In this document: positions 51,951-61,333 of the stretch, piece by piece
How positions within the stretch are numbered: the first letter of the stretch is position 1
Layout: every line of letters starts with the position of its first letter
NCBI GenBank assembly: GCA_000564995.1
Contig: JDFH01000005.1
Location: 1-64,000 of the forward strand
Reading direction: 5' to 3'
Origin: Atopobium sp. ICM42b
GTDB taxonomy: Bacteria; Actinomycetota; Coriobacteriia; Coriobacteriales; Atopobiaceae
DNA length: 64,000 bases
Position numbers and translations under genes: made by a program
The notes under the pieces: generated by a model
Told to the model about the DNA's origin: nothing
Seen by the model: the letters and a program-made list of their open reading frames with translations, nothing else
Database searches by the model: none

Positions 51951-53555
51951 ATGAAAGAGCACGTATTTAATAACCTTTCCCGTAAATCATTTTTACGTGG
52001 ATCTTTGGCGGCTGCCGTTGCCGCCGGTTCTGCTTCACTACTTTCTGCTTGTGGCGGTTCAGGTGGCGGAGACGCAGAGAAAAAGGTGTTGCGCTTTGGT
52101 GTAAACAACCCAAAGGTAACCTTTGATACTCAGAAGACTTCTGGTTCTGTTGGTGTATCTGAGGCAGTTGCAGAGTCTTTGCTGGTACTTAATCCAGACA
52201 CAAAAGAAATTGAGCCAAACCTGGTAACTGGCCTTCCAACTGTCTCTGATGATGGTCTTACCTACTCATATGAGCTTAAGGATGGCGTCAAATTCCACAA
52301 TGGAGAAACCCTTAAGGCATCTGACGTTAAGTACACCTTCACTCGTATGTTCTTGCCTGCTACCAAGGCAACCTCAATTGACTCCTATGCGTACATTGAG
52401 GGCGCTAAAGACATTATTGCTGGTAAAACTGAAGAGCTTTCTGGCATTGTTATTAAGGACGACCGTCACTTTGACATCAAACTGACACAGCCTTATTCAA
52501 CCTTCAACGCAATCATGGCTCAGTTCTACGCAGTTATCTACCCAGAGAAAGCCTGTAAAGAGGCTGGTGAGGCATGGGGCACTGAGACCAACTTTATTGG
52601 TACTGGTGCTTTCAAGCTTGTCTCTAATGACAGCACCACAGAAGTTGTTCTTGAGGGATTTGCTGATTACCATGAGGGTAAGCCTGGCCTGGATGAGCTC
52701 AGATTTGTCTACATTGACGATGCCAACACCCGTATTCTTAACTACAAGAACAACGATGTTGACCTGGTCTTTATTTCTCAGTCTCTTATCCAGCAGTACC
52801 AAAATGATGAGTCTATCTCCAAAGAGATTGTCAACTACACCCCTGCATCTACGCAGTTTGTAAACTTGAACCTTAAGAGCGAGAATCTCAAAGATGTTCG
52901 CGTCCGTCAGGCGCTCTCTATGGCAATTGACAGAGATACTATTTGCAGCACCATTCTTTCTGGTGTTGCCAAACCTGCAAAGTCGTTTATCCCATCTTCT
53001 GAGACTGGCTACAATGAGTCCGCTCCAGAGTTTGAGTACAACGTAGACAAGGCAAAGCAGCTTCTTGCACAGGCAGGTGTTTCTAACCTCACTCTTAACG
53101 CACAGGTCAGAAGCCAGGATCAGAACCTCATGGTTGCCCTTCAGGATGCTTGGTCCAAGATTGGCGTTACCTGTAACGTAAGCGTTATTGACTCTGGTGT
53201 TTGGAGCGACGCACGTACTAATGGTGACCTTGAAGTCACTCTTGTTACCTGGTCTACCCTCTCCTTCCAGGGTGTTGAGCACATGGGCTCTTACTTCCGC
53301 TCTGACCGCGCTGCAAAGAAGTCTTCCTTCTACAACAGCACCGAGTTTGACAGCCTTGTTGATCAGGCTCGTTCAACCGTTAATGACAACGATAAGGTCC
53401 TGGAGCTTACTCGCCAGGCAGACAGTCTTATGACTCACACAGACTATGCTTGCCTGCCTATCGACTGGCCTCAGATGCCTTACGTCTTGAAGCCAGAGTT
53501 TACCGGCCTCACCGTTTTGGTTAACCCTCACTTTGATAAGGTTAAGAAGAAGTAG
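51951..53555 (+). CDS. Peptide ABC transporter substrate-binding lipoprotein (orphan SBP-5)
   Basis: A 534-residue receptor. The N-terminus has SRKSFLRGS (Arg-Lys instead of twin Arg), a hydrophobic stretch and lipobox LSAC. The core (LKDGVKFHNGETLKASDVKYTF, IGTGAFKLVSND) is closely similar along its length to the OppA at 57883-59529, so the two are paralogues. It stands alone on the plus strand, convergent with the opp operon and sharing a bidirectional terminator. It probably widens the ligand range of that importer. Confidence 0.9.
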   Translation: MKEHVFNNLSRKSFLRGSLAAAVAAGSASLLSACGGSGGGDAEKKVLRFGVNNPKVTFDTQKTSGSVGVSEAVAESLLVLNPDTKEIEPNLVTGLPTVSDDGLTYSYELKDGVKFHNGETLKASDVKYTFTRMFLPATKATSIDSYAYIEGAKDIIAGKTEELSGIVIKDDRHFDIKLTQPYSTFNAIMAQFYAVIYPEKACKEAGEAWGTETNFIGTGAFKLVSNDSTTEVVLEGFADYHEGKPGLDELRFVYIDDANTRILNYKNNDVDLVFISQSLIQQYQNDESISKEIVNYTPASTQFVNLNLKSENLKDVRVRQALSMAIDRDTICSTILSGVAKPAKSFIPSSETGYNESAPEFEYNVDKAKQLLAQAGVSNLTLNAQVRSQDQNLMVALQDAWSKIGVTCNVSVIDSGVWSDARTNGDLEVTLVTWSTLSFQGVEHMGSYFRSDRAAKKSSFYNSTEFDSLVDQARSTVNDNDKVLELTRQADSLMTHTDYACLPIDWPQMPYVLKPEFTGLTVLVNPHFDKVKKK

Positions 53556-53575
53556 GCGTTTCCTTCATACAAAAC

Positions 53576-53609
53576 AAGGGCGAGAAGATCAATTGGTCTT
53601 CTCGCCCTT
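53576..53609. terminator. Bidirectional terminator built from two inverted GGCGAGAA copies
   Basis: Perfect 13-bp arms AAGGGCGAGAAGA / TCTTCTCGCCCTT with an eight-base loop TCAATTGG. TTTTGTGTTT follows on the plus strand and CTTGTTTTG on the minus strand. It lies 20 bases past the binding-protein stop and 42 bases beyond the end of the opp operon, so it can end both. Confidence 0.92.
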
Positions 53610-53650
53610 TTGTGTTTGTAAGCCGTTTTAAGACACGACAATAAAATACG

Positions 53651-54763
53651 CTACTCGGAAATCTTCTCCTCAAGGCGCGCTTCTTCTACGGCCTTCTGAG
53701 CCGCCTCAATAGCATGCGCAACCTGAGGTGTGCGGTCGGCATCGGAAAGTGACGCATCGTACAGGTGGCAGGCGCAGAAGTGACCTGGCTCAGCCTCGAT
53801 GCGCTCAGGAATGCGCTCGGAGCAAACCTTCATTGCCTTAGGGCAGCGCGTGTGGAATACGCAGCCTGAAGGTGGGTTAGCAGGACTTGGAACATCACCT
53901 TGAAGAATGCGCTTTTCCTGGATACGCTCGTGGCGAATACGAGGAATAACGTCCAAAAGTGCCTGAGTGTATGGGTGCAAAGGACGCTCAAAGAGGGCAT
54001 CTTTAGTGGCAAACTCCATCTGGTGACCCAGATACATGACCATAACAGTATCAGCAATGTGGCGAACAACGGAAAGGTCATGGCTAATAAAGATGTATGC
54101 CAGACCGTGGTCCTTCTGAAGCTCTTCAAGCAAGTTGATTACCTTGGCCTGAACAGAAACGTCCAGGGCAGAAACAGGCTCATCGCAGACAACAATTTCT
54201 GGCTCAAGCACAATAGCGCGAGCAATACCAATACGCTGGCGCTGACCGCCCGAGAACTCGTGAGGGTAGCGGTACTTGAACTCAAGGTTAAGGCCAACTT
54301 CCTCCATAACCTCTTCAATGCGAGCGTCGCGCTCCGCCTTTGTTTTATAAGTACCTGCAATATCAATAGGCTCGCCAATGATATCCATGACCGTCATACG
54401 AGGGTTCAGTGAGCTGTACGGATCCTGGAAGATAAGCTTCATCTTCTGACGGGCTCGCTTGAGGTCTTCTCCCTTAAGTGAGGTGAAGTCTTCTCCATCA
54501 AGCTCAACTGTTCCAGAGGTTGGCTCGGTGAGGCGCAGTACGCACTTGCCTGTTGTGGACTTTCCGCAGCCAGACTCACCAACAATAGCCAAGGTCTCTT
54601 TACGCCTAAGGTCAAACGAAACATCCTCAACAGCATGAACTGAAGCATTAGAGCGCCCAAATACACCATTTTTGATGGGAAAACGCTTAACAAGATTCCT
54701 TACGGACAAGATGGTTTTCTCGCCAGAAAGGTCTTTAACGTCCGTGTTATTCTCTTCTACCAT
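53651..54763 (-). CDS. oppF: Oligopeptide ABC transporter ATPase OppF
   Basis: A 370-residue ABC ATPase with Walker [10 protein letters not shown], signature FSGGQRQRI, Walker [13 protein letters not shown] and H-loop FISHD, ending in the oligopeptide-type tail with [10 protein letters not shown]. It is the last gene of the opp operon, two bases after oppD, and ends near the shared bidirectional terminator. Confidence 0.93.
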   Translation of the reverse strand: MVEENNTDVKDLSGEKTILSVRNLVKRFPIKNGVFGRSNASVHAVEDVSFDLRRKETLAIVGESGCGKSTTGKCVLRLTEPTSGTVELDGEDFTSLKGEDLKRARQKMKLIFQDPYSSLNPRMTVMDIIGEPIDIAGTYKTKAERDARIEEVMEEVGLNLEFKYRYPHEFSGGQRQRIGIARAIVLEPEIVVCDEPVSALDVSVQAKVINLLEELQKDHGLAYIFISHDLSVVRHIADTVMVMYLGHQMEFATKDALFERPLHPYTQALLDVIPRIRHERIQEKRILQGDVPSPANPPSGCVFHTRCPKAMKVCSERIPERIEAEPGHFCACHLYDASLSDADRTPQVAHAIEAAQKAVEEARLEEKISE

Positions 54764-54765
54764 GA

Positions 54766-55890
54766 CTACTCACCCCACTCATCAGTGTATTTCCAACAGC
54801 TGACAGTATGGCAATTGTCTTCACCAACAGCAGTCAAGCTAGGACGACGATTCTTACAAATGTCCTTAGCAAACGGACAACGTGGATGGAATGGGCAGCC
54901 AGAAGGCATATGCGAAAGCATAGGAACGCTACCAGGAATTGCATAGAGTTCCTTGGTGCGCTCGTCAAACGATGGAATGGACGCAATCAAGCCCTGAGCA
55001 TAGGGATGCAGAGGGTTAGTAAAGAGCTCTGCAGACTGTGCATACTCAACGCGATGACCAGCGTACATGACAAGAACCCAGTCGGCCATCTCGGAAACAA
55101 CGCCCATGTCGTGTGTAATCAACATAACGGCGGTACCCAGGTCCTGCTTCATGCGGTCAATAATCTGCAGAATCTGTGCCTGAACCGTTACGTCAAGCGC
55201 GGTTGTTGGCTCGTCGCAGATAAGCAGCGATGGCTGACACGCAAGTGCCATAGCAATCATGACACGCTGACGCATACCACCAGAAAGCTCATGAGGATAT
55301 GACGAGAAGACCTTCTCTGGTGCAGGAATACCCACCAGTTTGATCATATCAAGGGCCTTCTGATCTGCCTCCTGTTTGCTCATGTTGGGATTATGAACAA
55401 GGATGCCCTCACGAATCTGAAGACCGGACTTCATAACAGGATTCAGAGAGGTCATGGGCTCCTGGAAAATCATGCCAATGCGATTACCGCGGAAGTCACG
55501 CATGCCACCACGAGGAAGCTGCGTTAAATCAGTTCCCTCAAAAATAATTTCTCCGCCAGTAATCTGCGCAGGAGGTGTAGGAAGCAATCCCATGACTGAC
55601 AATGCCGTCATGGACTTACCGCAGCCAGACTCTCCTACTACCGCAAGAGTCTCGCCTTTACGCATAATAAACGAGAGGTCACTTACTGCAGGAAGTGCGC
55701 CATCTTCGGTGAAAAGCGTAACGTCAAGATGATTAACGTCGAGAAGGACGTTCTTCTTGCACTGCTCTTCTCGCTCCTTTTGAGCGGTTTCTTGTGCAAG
55801 TTTGCGCTCCTCAAGGCTGCAAAATTGCACAGACTGTCCATTTGGACCCTCGATAACGTGCTCAAATGTTGCATCTGTATTTTCTGCCAT
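54766..55890 (-). CDS. oppD: Oligopeptide ABC transporter ATPase OppD
   Basis: A 374-residue ABC ATPase with Walker [10 protein letters not shown], signature LSGGMRQRV, Walker B LLICDEPTTALD and a Cys-containing tail (CPFHPRCPFA). An N-terminal stretch of about 45 residues, Glu/Gln/Lys-rich, precedes the domain, which is longer than usual. The start at 55890 has AAAGGAGG seven bases ahead. A longer open frame upstream overlaps oppC and is rejected. Confidence 0.93.
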   Translation of the reverse strand: MAENTDATFEHVIEGPNGQSVQFCSLEERKLAQETAQKEREEQCKKNVLLDVNHLDVTLFTEDGALPAVSDLSFIMRKGETLAVVGESGCGKSMTALSVMGLLPTPPAQITGGEIIFEGTDLTQLPRGGMRDFRGNRIGMIFQEPMTSLNPVMKSGLQIREGILVHNPNMSKQEADQKALDMIKLVGIPAPEKVFSSYPHELSGGMRQRVMIAMALACQPSLLICDEPTTALDVTVQAQILQIIDRMKQDLGTAVMLITHDMGVVSEMADWVLVMYAGHRVEYAQSAELFTNPLHPYAQGLIASIPSFDERTKELYAIPGSVPMLSHMPSGCPFHPRCPFAKDICKNRRPSLTAVGEDNCHTVSCWKYTDEWGE

Positions 55891-55906
55891 AAACGTAACC
55901 TCCTTT

Positions 55907-56863
55907 CTAAGAACGCATCTTTGGATCAAGGGCGTCACGAAGTGCATCGCCAAGCAAGTTAAAAGACATAACCGTAATGATGATGACAATACCTGGAGCA
56001 ATACTGTAGAGAGGCTGTGATGCAAGGAATGGCTGAGAAGCTGCAATCATTTGACCCCAGCTTGCATCAGGTGGCTGAACGCCCAATCCCAAGAACGAAA
56101 GCGTTGCCTCAGAAAGAATTGCACTTGGAATGCCCAGGGTAGAAACAACGATCAGCGTAGAAATGCAGTTAGGAAGCAAATGCTTCATGATGATGCGGAA
56201 GCTGTTACCACCAGACAAAATACAAGACTGAATGTATTCAGAATTCTTCAGGCGCATGACGTCGCCTCGAATCAGCCTTGCCGTAGTTGTCCACATCAGA
56301 AGACCCAGTGCAATATAGAGGTTAATAAGACCTGGGCCCATAACAAACATAATCAAAATTGCAAAAAGCAAGAATGGGAAGCTGGAGAAAACCTGAATGA
56401 TAAAGGAAACAACTGCATCAACCCAACGGCCATAATATCCGGCTGCAACTCCCGCAACAAAGCCAATAAAGAGAGCAATAGCCTGCGAAATAATACCAAC
56501 AGACAGAGAAATCTGGCAGCCGTAAATAATACGAGAAAGGATATCTCGTCCATATTCATCGGTGCCTAAAAGGTGCTCTACTGTAGGGTTTTGATTCATA
56601 ATTGCAAGGTTTTGATCCTTGTAGCTGTAAGGAGCAATCACAGGAGCAAGAATTGCAATAATCGCAAGGGCCAAAACAATGCCTAAGCAGATCATGCCCA
56701 GTTTGTTCCTCTTAAAAATGTTCCAGCTAACCTGCCAGTAGCTCTGAGCACGAACCTTTTTAGTGGCAGCCTGCTCCTCTTCTTGAGCCTTGGCGGCATC
56801 CTCAAGTACAGCTTCAGTCTTTTGGACCTTCTCGCTATTTTTATCACTCGTAAACAAAGCCAT
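55907..56863 (-). CDS. oppC: Oligopeptide ABC transporter permease OppC
   Basis: A 318-residue permease with a charged N-terminal tail, six predicted membrane segments and the cytoplasmic loop NSEYIQSCILSGGNSFRIIMKH. The loop lacks the usual EAA residues but keeps the position and Gly. The stop of oppB overlaps its ATG by one base (TAATG). Confidence 0.92.
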   Translation of the reverse strand: MALFTSDKNSEKVQKTEAVLEDAAKAQEEEQAATKKVRAQSYWQVSWNIFKRNKLGMICLGIVLALAIIAILAPVIAPYSYKDQNLAIMNQNPTVEHLLGTDEYGRDILSRIIYGCQISLSVGIISQAIALFIGFVAGVAAGYYGRWVDAVVSFIIQVFSSFPFLLFAILIMFVMGPGLINLYIALGLLMWTTTARLIRGDVMRLKNSEYIQSCILSGGNSFRIIMKHLLPNCISTLIVVSTLGIPSAILSEATLSFLGLGVQPPDASWGQMIAASQPFLASQPLYSIAPGIVIIITVMSFNLLGDALRDALDPKMRS

Positions 56864-57798
56864 TACTCTGATGCCTCCTCTCCAAGACGAATGCGTGGAT
56901 CAACCACTGCGTACAAAATATCAACAAGCAGATAGATAACAACGCAGATAATTGCCACGTACATGACGCTACCTTGAATAAGCGGCAGGTCACGAGCATT
57001 AATTGCATCGATAAGCAGCTTACCCATACCGTTCATGTTGAAGATCTGTTCAATGATGATGGAACCAGTAAGGATGTCTCCCAGCTGAGATCCAGCAATG
57101 GTAATAATTGGGATAAGAGCATTTCTGAGCGCGTGCTTCAAAACAATAGCGGAGCGCTTTAAGCCCTTAGCTTCAGCGGTTCTAATGTAGTCCTGATTTA
57201 ATACGTCCAGCATGCTAGTCCTGGTAACACGAGCAATACTTGCTGCATAACGAGAACCCAGCGCAATAACTGGAAGAACGTAGGCGGATGGTGTTTTAAC
57301 GCCTGATAGCGGGAACCACTTAAGCGTCATAGCAAAAATAATCTGCAGTACTAATGCCACCCAGAATGAAGGGGCAGAAATACCAAAAATTGCAACTGAC
57401 ATAAGTGTTCTATCAAGCCATTTTCCATGGTTTACTGCGGCGAGAATACCCATCAAAAGACCAAATACTATGGCAAAAAGATACGCAAACACTGCTAAGC
57501 GTAGCGTAACTCCCAAAGCCTTAGTCAGAAGTGCAATGACAGGTCGCTTCTGAGTGTAAGAAGTTCCAAAATCTCCACCAAGCATTTTTACAAACCAGTT
57601 TGCGTACTGCTCTGGAATTGGCTTATCAAGACCCATGGTGTGACGGACCTGTTGAACAGTAGCCTCATCAGCCATATCGCCCATCATGACTCGTACTGGG
57701 TCACCTGGGACAATATTCAAGACAAAAAACGTTAAAGCAGAAATACAAACTACAACGCTCACTGCTTGAAGGATTCGTTTGATTAGAAACGATCTCAC
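56863..57798 (-). CDS. oppB: Oligopeptide ABC transporter permease OppB
   Basis: A 311-residue permease with the typical N-terminal segment (VVCISALTFFVLNIVPGDP), a loop with HTMGLDKPIPEQY and the ATPase-contact region DYIRTAEAKGLKRSAIVLKH (about residue 200). It lies 84 bases after oppA. A hairpin in that gap should lower expression of the membrane and ATPase genes relative to the receptor. Confidence 0.93.
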   Translation of the reverse strand: MRSFLIKRILQAVSVVVCISALTFFVLNIVPGDPVRVMMGDMADEATVQQVRHTMGLDKPIPEQYANWFVKMLGGDFGTSYTQKRPVIALLTKALGVTLRLAVFAYLFAIVFGLLMGILAAVNHGKWLDRTLMSVAIFGISAPSFWVALVLQIIFAMTLKWFPLSGVKTPSAYVLPVIALGSRYAASIARVTRTSMLDVLNQDYIRTAEAKGLKRSAIVLKHALRNALIPIITIAGSQLGDILTGSIIIEQIFNMNGMGKLLIDAINARDLPLIQGSVMYVAIICVVIYLLVDILYAVVDPRIRLGEEASE

Positions 57799-57827
57799 TC
57801 CTGAGCTCCTCTCCCCTCAAGAAAATG

Positions 57828-57858
57828 AAGCGGCATCCAAGAATCTTAGATGCCGCTT
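57828..57858 (-). terminator. Hairpin between oppA and oppB
   Basis: Perfect 10-bp arms AAGCGGCATC / GATGCCGCTT with an 11-base loop, followed on the minus strand by CATTTTC, 24 bases past the oppA stop. Its position matches the hairpin after the nan-locus binding-protein gene. Confidence 0.7.
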
Positions 57859-57882
57859 TAAAGTTTATAGCAAGTTTGCTAC

Positions 57883-59529
57883 TTAGTCCTCTGGAACGGT
57901 GTAATCGGAATTAGATGTATCAATATCGACATCAAAGAAGTGATAAATCAAGTTTCCAACCTTAGCGTTCTTGACGTACTTCTTAGCGACAAAGGAGTTC
58001 TTTGGCCAATACAGAGGAAGTGTAGCAAAGTCTGTACGAGTCAGCAGGTTATCTGCGTCCTTGTAATCCTCTGTTCTCTTATCCTTGTTAGACTCAGAGC
58101 GACCCTCAACAAGGAGCTTGTCAAACTCTGGGTTGTTATAGAAGGAAGACTTCTTTGCAGCGTTAGTGCTGTAGAAGTAGGTGTACAGGTGCTGGTCACC
58201 ATCGGCAAACAGTGGATACCAAGCAAGGGTAGTAATCTGGAGGTTACCAGCAGCCCAGTCAGTATTCCAGACTGCGTTGTCCTCTACCTGAACATCAAGG
58301 GTAACGCCAACCTTGCTCCAGTACTCCTGAACAGCAACAAGGAGTTTTTCGTTAGACTTTCTAACCTTTGCAGAAAGCTTAAGGTCAGATGCACCAGCCT
58401 CAGCAAGTAGAGACTTAGCCTTCTCTGGATCGTATTCAAATGCAGGTGCGCTCTTGTCGTAACCAGGTGTTGCAGGAGCAAGCCAACCACTTGCAACGGT
58501 ACCGTTACCAGAAGCAATGTTATCAACAAGCTCCTGACGGTTGATTGCCAGAGAAAGTGCCTGACGAACCTTAGGATCAGTCAGACCCAGACCCTCTTTG
58601 AGGTTAAGGTTGATGAAGTTAACACCAAGGGTCTGATATGCGGTAATGAGGTCCTTAACGTCAGCATCGCTTGAATACTGCTGATACAGAGAAGATGGAA
58701 GATCGCAGAAGTCAATGTCGTTGTTCTTGAATGCAAGCAGCTGAGTGTTGGTGTCATCGTAGTAGTGAATACGAATCTCATCCAGTGCAGGCTTGCCGTC
58801 ATGGTAGTCATCAAAGCGCTCGAGAACTACCTCAGTGGTGTCATCGTTGCTCTTAATCTTGTACTTACCAGTACCAATGAGGTTAGTACCAGTGCCCCAA
58901 TTAGCGCCAGCAGCCTCACAAGCCTTCTCTGGGAAAATGCAAGCATAGGAGATACCAAGAACGCTTACAAAGACAATGTAAGGCTCAGAAAGCGTAAAGG
59001 TGAAGTGAGTATCATCCTGAACAGTCAGGCCCTCAAGCTCAGTTGCCTTACCGGCAAGCATCTCTGGAGCACCCTTAATCTTGTCAAAGAAGCTGGTGGA
59101 GAGAGCCTTAGTTTCTGGCTTAAACATACGCTCAAAGGTGTACTTAACATCCTTTGCGGTCAAAGTAGTACCGTCGTGGAACTTAATGCCCTCTTTGAGC
59201 TCGCACTTAAGAGTAAGACCGTCAGACTCAAAGGTTGGAATCTCTTTAAGCAGACATGTGACAAGCTCATTATCCTCAGTCCAACGAAGCAAAGACTCGC
59301 AAACAGAGTCTGCAACACATGCGGACTGTGAGTTGTTTGCACGCTGCATATCAAGGCCCTGCTTAGAATTTGCGGAGCCGTAGCGAAGAATCTTCTTCTT
59401 ATCAGATGCCTGAGGAGTATCAGTGGAGGAAGGATTGCAGCCAGCCAACATCATAGATGCGCCACCACCAGCCGCTACCATACCTGATGCCTTCAAAAAA
59501 TTACGACGGCTTAGTGAGTTCTCCAGCAT
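57883..59529 (-). CDS. oppA: Oligopeptide-binding lipoprotein OppA (SBP-5)
   Basis: A 548-residue receptor. The N-terminus has the twin-arginine motif SRRNFLKASG, a Gly/Ala-rich stretch and lipobox LAGC. Family features LKEGIKFHDGTTLTAKDVKYTF, LIGTGKYKIKSND and FYNNPEFDKLL are present. It is the first gene of the oppABCDF unit and a close paralogue of the orphan receptor at 51951-53555. The long upstream region holds repeated TACCTATATA elements and a candidate -10. Confidence 0.92.
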   Translation of the reverse strand: MLENSLSRRNFLKASGMVAAGGGASMMLAGCNPSSTDTPQASDKKKILRYGSANSKQGLDMQRANNSQSACVADSVCESLLRWTEDNELVTCLLKEIPTFESDGLTLKCELKEGIKFHDGTTLTAKDVKYTFERMFKPETKALSTSFFDKIKGAPEMLAGKATELEGLTVQDDTHFTFTLSEPYIVFVSVLGISYACIFPEKACEAAGANWGTGTNLIGTGKYKIKSNDDTTEVVLERFDDYHDGKPALDEIRIHYYDDTNTQLLAFKNNDIDFCDLPSSLYQQYSSDADVKDLITAYQTLGVNFINLNLKEGLGLTDPKVRQALSLAINRQELVDNIASGNGTVASGWLAPATPGYDKSAPAFEYDPEKAKSLLAEAGASDLKLSAKVRKSNEKLLVAVQEYWSKVGVTLDVQVEDNAVWNTDWAAGNLQITTLAWYPLFADGDQHLYTYFYSTNAAKKSSFYNNPEFDKLLVEGRSESNKDKRTEDYKDADNLLTRTDFATLPLYWPKNSFVAKKYVKNAKVGNLIYHFFDVDIDTSNSDYTVPED

Positions 59530-59586
59530 GTTAACCCTTCTTTCTTATTAAAACGATTTATAAGACAACCCTGCTGGGGTCAGATA

Positions 59587-59721
59587 ACTATACAAAACAA
59601 TTACCAGCATCTACCTATATATACCTAGGATGAAATAGACATGAAACATTAAATTGCGACGATAACAGCAAAATCTATTTACCTGCATCTTTTGTCAAAT
59701 CATATAGGATTTACCTATATA
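59587..59721 (-). promoter_or_regulatory. oppA promoter region with repeated sites
   Basis: Minus-strand TATAGT at 59587-59592 (TGTATAGTTATC) is the candidate -10. Upstream, TACCTATATATACCTAGG (about 59612-59629) and the inverted repeat ATATAGG-ATTTA-CCTATAT (59702-59720) share the element TACCTATATA. Both may be binding sites of one regulator. ATGAAACATT (59641-59650) is shared with the region before the orphan receptor gene. Confidence 0.4.
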
Positions 59722-59776
59722 CAAAGATAAATATTGACTAAGCATTTTTGGACAGTTGTCCATTATGTCCATAAAA

Positions 59777-59806
59777 AAGAGACGCCATCTTTCGATGACG
59801 TCTCTT
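59777..59806 (-). terminator. Terminator of rpsA
   Basis: A 13-bp stem (arms AAGAGACGTCATC / GATGGCGTCTCTT on the minus strand, one G-U pair) with a GAAA tetraloop, followed by six T residues, 27 bases past the rpsA stop. Confidence 0.93.
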
Positions 59807-59833
59807 GACAAATCTCTAGATGCGCAAAGTGCT

Positions 59834-61078
59834 CTACTCTGCAGCCTCTTCGGTTGCCTGTGCGTTAGCCTCAGACTCAACAAGGTGAGCCTCAAGATCA
59901 GCCTCAGCCTCAGCTGCTGCTGCCTCTGCTGCTGCACGCTCCTCCTCTGGAAGTGGAGTGACCTCAATGTCAATGCCAAGGGTCTCTGCAGCTGCCTTCA
60001 TAGACAGGGAGATGCGACGACGGTCAAGATCAATCTCCATGACCTTTACCTGTACAACGTCGCCAACCTTGCAGACCTGAGATGGAGCGGTGACGTGCTG
60101 CTTAGCCATCTCGGAGATGTGGACGAGGCCCTCAACGCCGTTGCCAAGGTCAACAAAAGCACCGAAGGTAACAAGCTTGGTGACAGTGCCCTCGATGATA
60201 GCGTCAACTGGGTACTTGGAAACAAGTACACGCCATGGATCCTCGGAAGTCTGCTTAAGACCAAGGGAGATACGCTCACGGTTAAGGTCAACGTCGAGAA
60301 CCTGAACCTCAACCTCCTGGCCAACCTTAACAACCTCAGATGGGTGGTTAACGTGGTTCCAAGAAAGCTCGGAAATGTGAACCAGGCCGTCAATGCCGCC
60401 AAGGTCAACAAATGCACCAAACTCAACGATGGAGGAAACAGTACCCTTGAGCTTCATGCCAACCTGGAGCTTGCCCAGGATGTCCTGACGCTCTGCCTTA
60501 CGAGCCTCCTCAAGAACAATACGGCGAGAAAGAACAACGTTGTTGCGGTTGCGATCCATCTCGATAACACGAGCCTCAATACGAGTACCCATGAATGCAC
60601 CAAGATCCTTGACACGACGGAGGTCAACAAGGGATGCAGGCAGGAAGCCACGGAGGCCAATGTCAAGAATCAGGCCGCCCTTAACAACCTCGATAACCTC
60701 GCCCTCAACGGTCTCACCAGCGTTGAACTTATCCTCAACTGCCTTCCAAGCACGCTCGTACTCAGCACGCTTCTTGGAGAGAACCAGACGACCCTCTTTG
60801 TCCTCTTTCTGAAGAACAAGAGCCTCGACGTCCTCACCCAGGGAGATGACCTCTGCAGGGTTAACGTCTTTACGAATAGAAAGCTCACGAGCAGGAATAA
60901 CGCCCTCAGACTTGTAGCCAATGTCTACGAGGACCTCATCGCGCTCAATCTTGACGACGGTGCCGTTGACAAGATCTCCCTCATCAAAATCGGTAACAGT
61001 GCCGTCGATCAGGCTGTTCATTTCCTCATCGGAAATTTCATCCAAAGAGAAGATGGACGAGTTCTGAATCTCACTCAA
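59834..61078 (-). CDS. rpsA: Ribosomal protein S1
   Basis: A 414-residue protein with four S1 RNA-binding repeats (about 35-105, 120-190, 205-275, 290-360), each with the G-F-DLG / GLVH or GFLP pattern. Repeats 3 and 4 are the most canonical (VEFGAFVDLGGIDGLVHISEL, VTFGAFVDLGNGVEGLVHISEM). An acidic Ala/Glu-rich tail follows. The start is TTG, with GGAAGGGG seven bases upstream. Four repeats is usual for Gram-positive S1, against six in E. coli. The long plus-strand open frame across it is a codon-bias shadow. Confidence 0.94.
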   Translation of the reverse strand: MSEIQNSSIFSLDEISDEEMNSLIDGTVTDFDEGDLVNGTVVKIERDEVLVDIGYKSEGVIPARELSIRKDVNPAEVISLGEDVEALVLQKEDKEGRLVLSKKRAEYERAWKAVEDKFNAGETVEGEVIEVVKGGLILDIGLRGFLPASLVDLRRVKDLGAFMGTRIEARVIEMDRNRNNVVLSRRIVLEEARKAERQDILGKLQVGMKLKGTVSSIVEFGAFVDLGGIDGLVHISELSWNHVNHPSEVVKVGQEVEVQVLDVDLNRERISLGLKQTSEDPWRVLVSKYPVDAIIEGTVTKLVTFGAFVDLGNGVEGLVHISEMAKQHVTAPSQVCKVGDVVQVKVMEIDLDRRRISLSMKAAAETLGIDIEVTPLPEEERAAAEAAAAEAEADLEAHLVESEANAQATEEAAE

Positions 61079-61333
61079 AGGTGGACCCCTTCCAAAACGG
61101 GGCCCCGGTCAACATGGTTGCTGCCAGAGTGCCAATACGTGGGCTTCTCTACTCGGAAACTTACATGCTCTCGGGGGCCAACAGATACAGTGCATAGCTT
61201 GACGCCATACGGGCAATAGGATAGCGCTCTTCGGCTGATTAAACAAGCCAAAGAGCGCTACTTTGCACAGCTATTACGCAAGTTTTACAAAATTTCTTCA
61301 AAGTTTGTTTCTTGCGAGAAGATCTTGTTGTGC

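Noticed and set aside
55891..56046. Longer start for OppD
   Set aside because: The extension overlaps oppC, and the start at 55890 has a strong RBS.
59756..61219. 487-codon plus-strand frame
   Set aside because: Antisense shadow of rpsA and its terminator, produced by strong codon bias.
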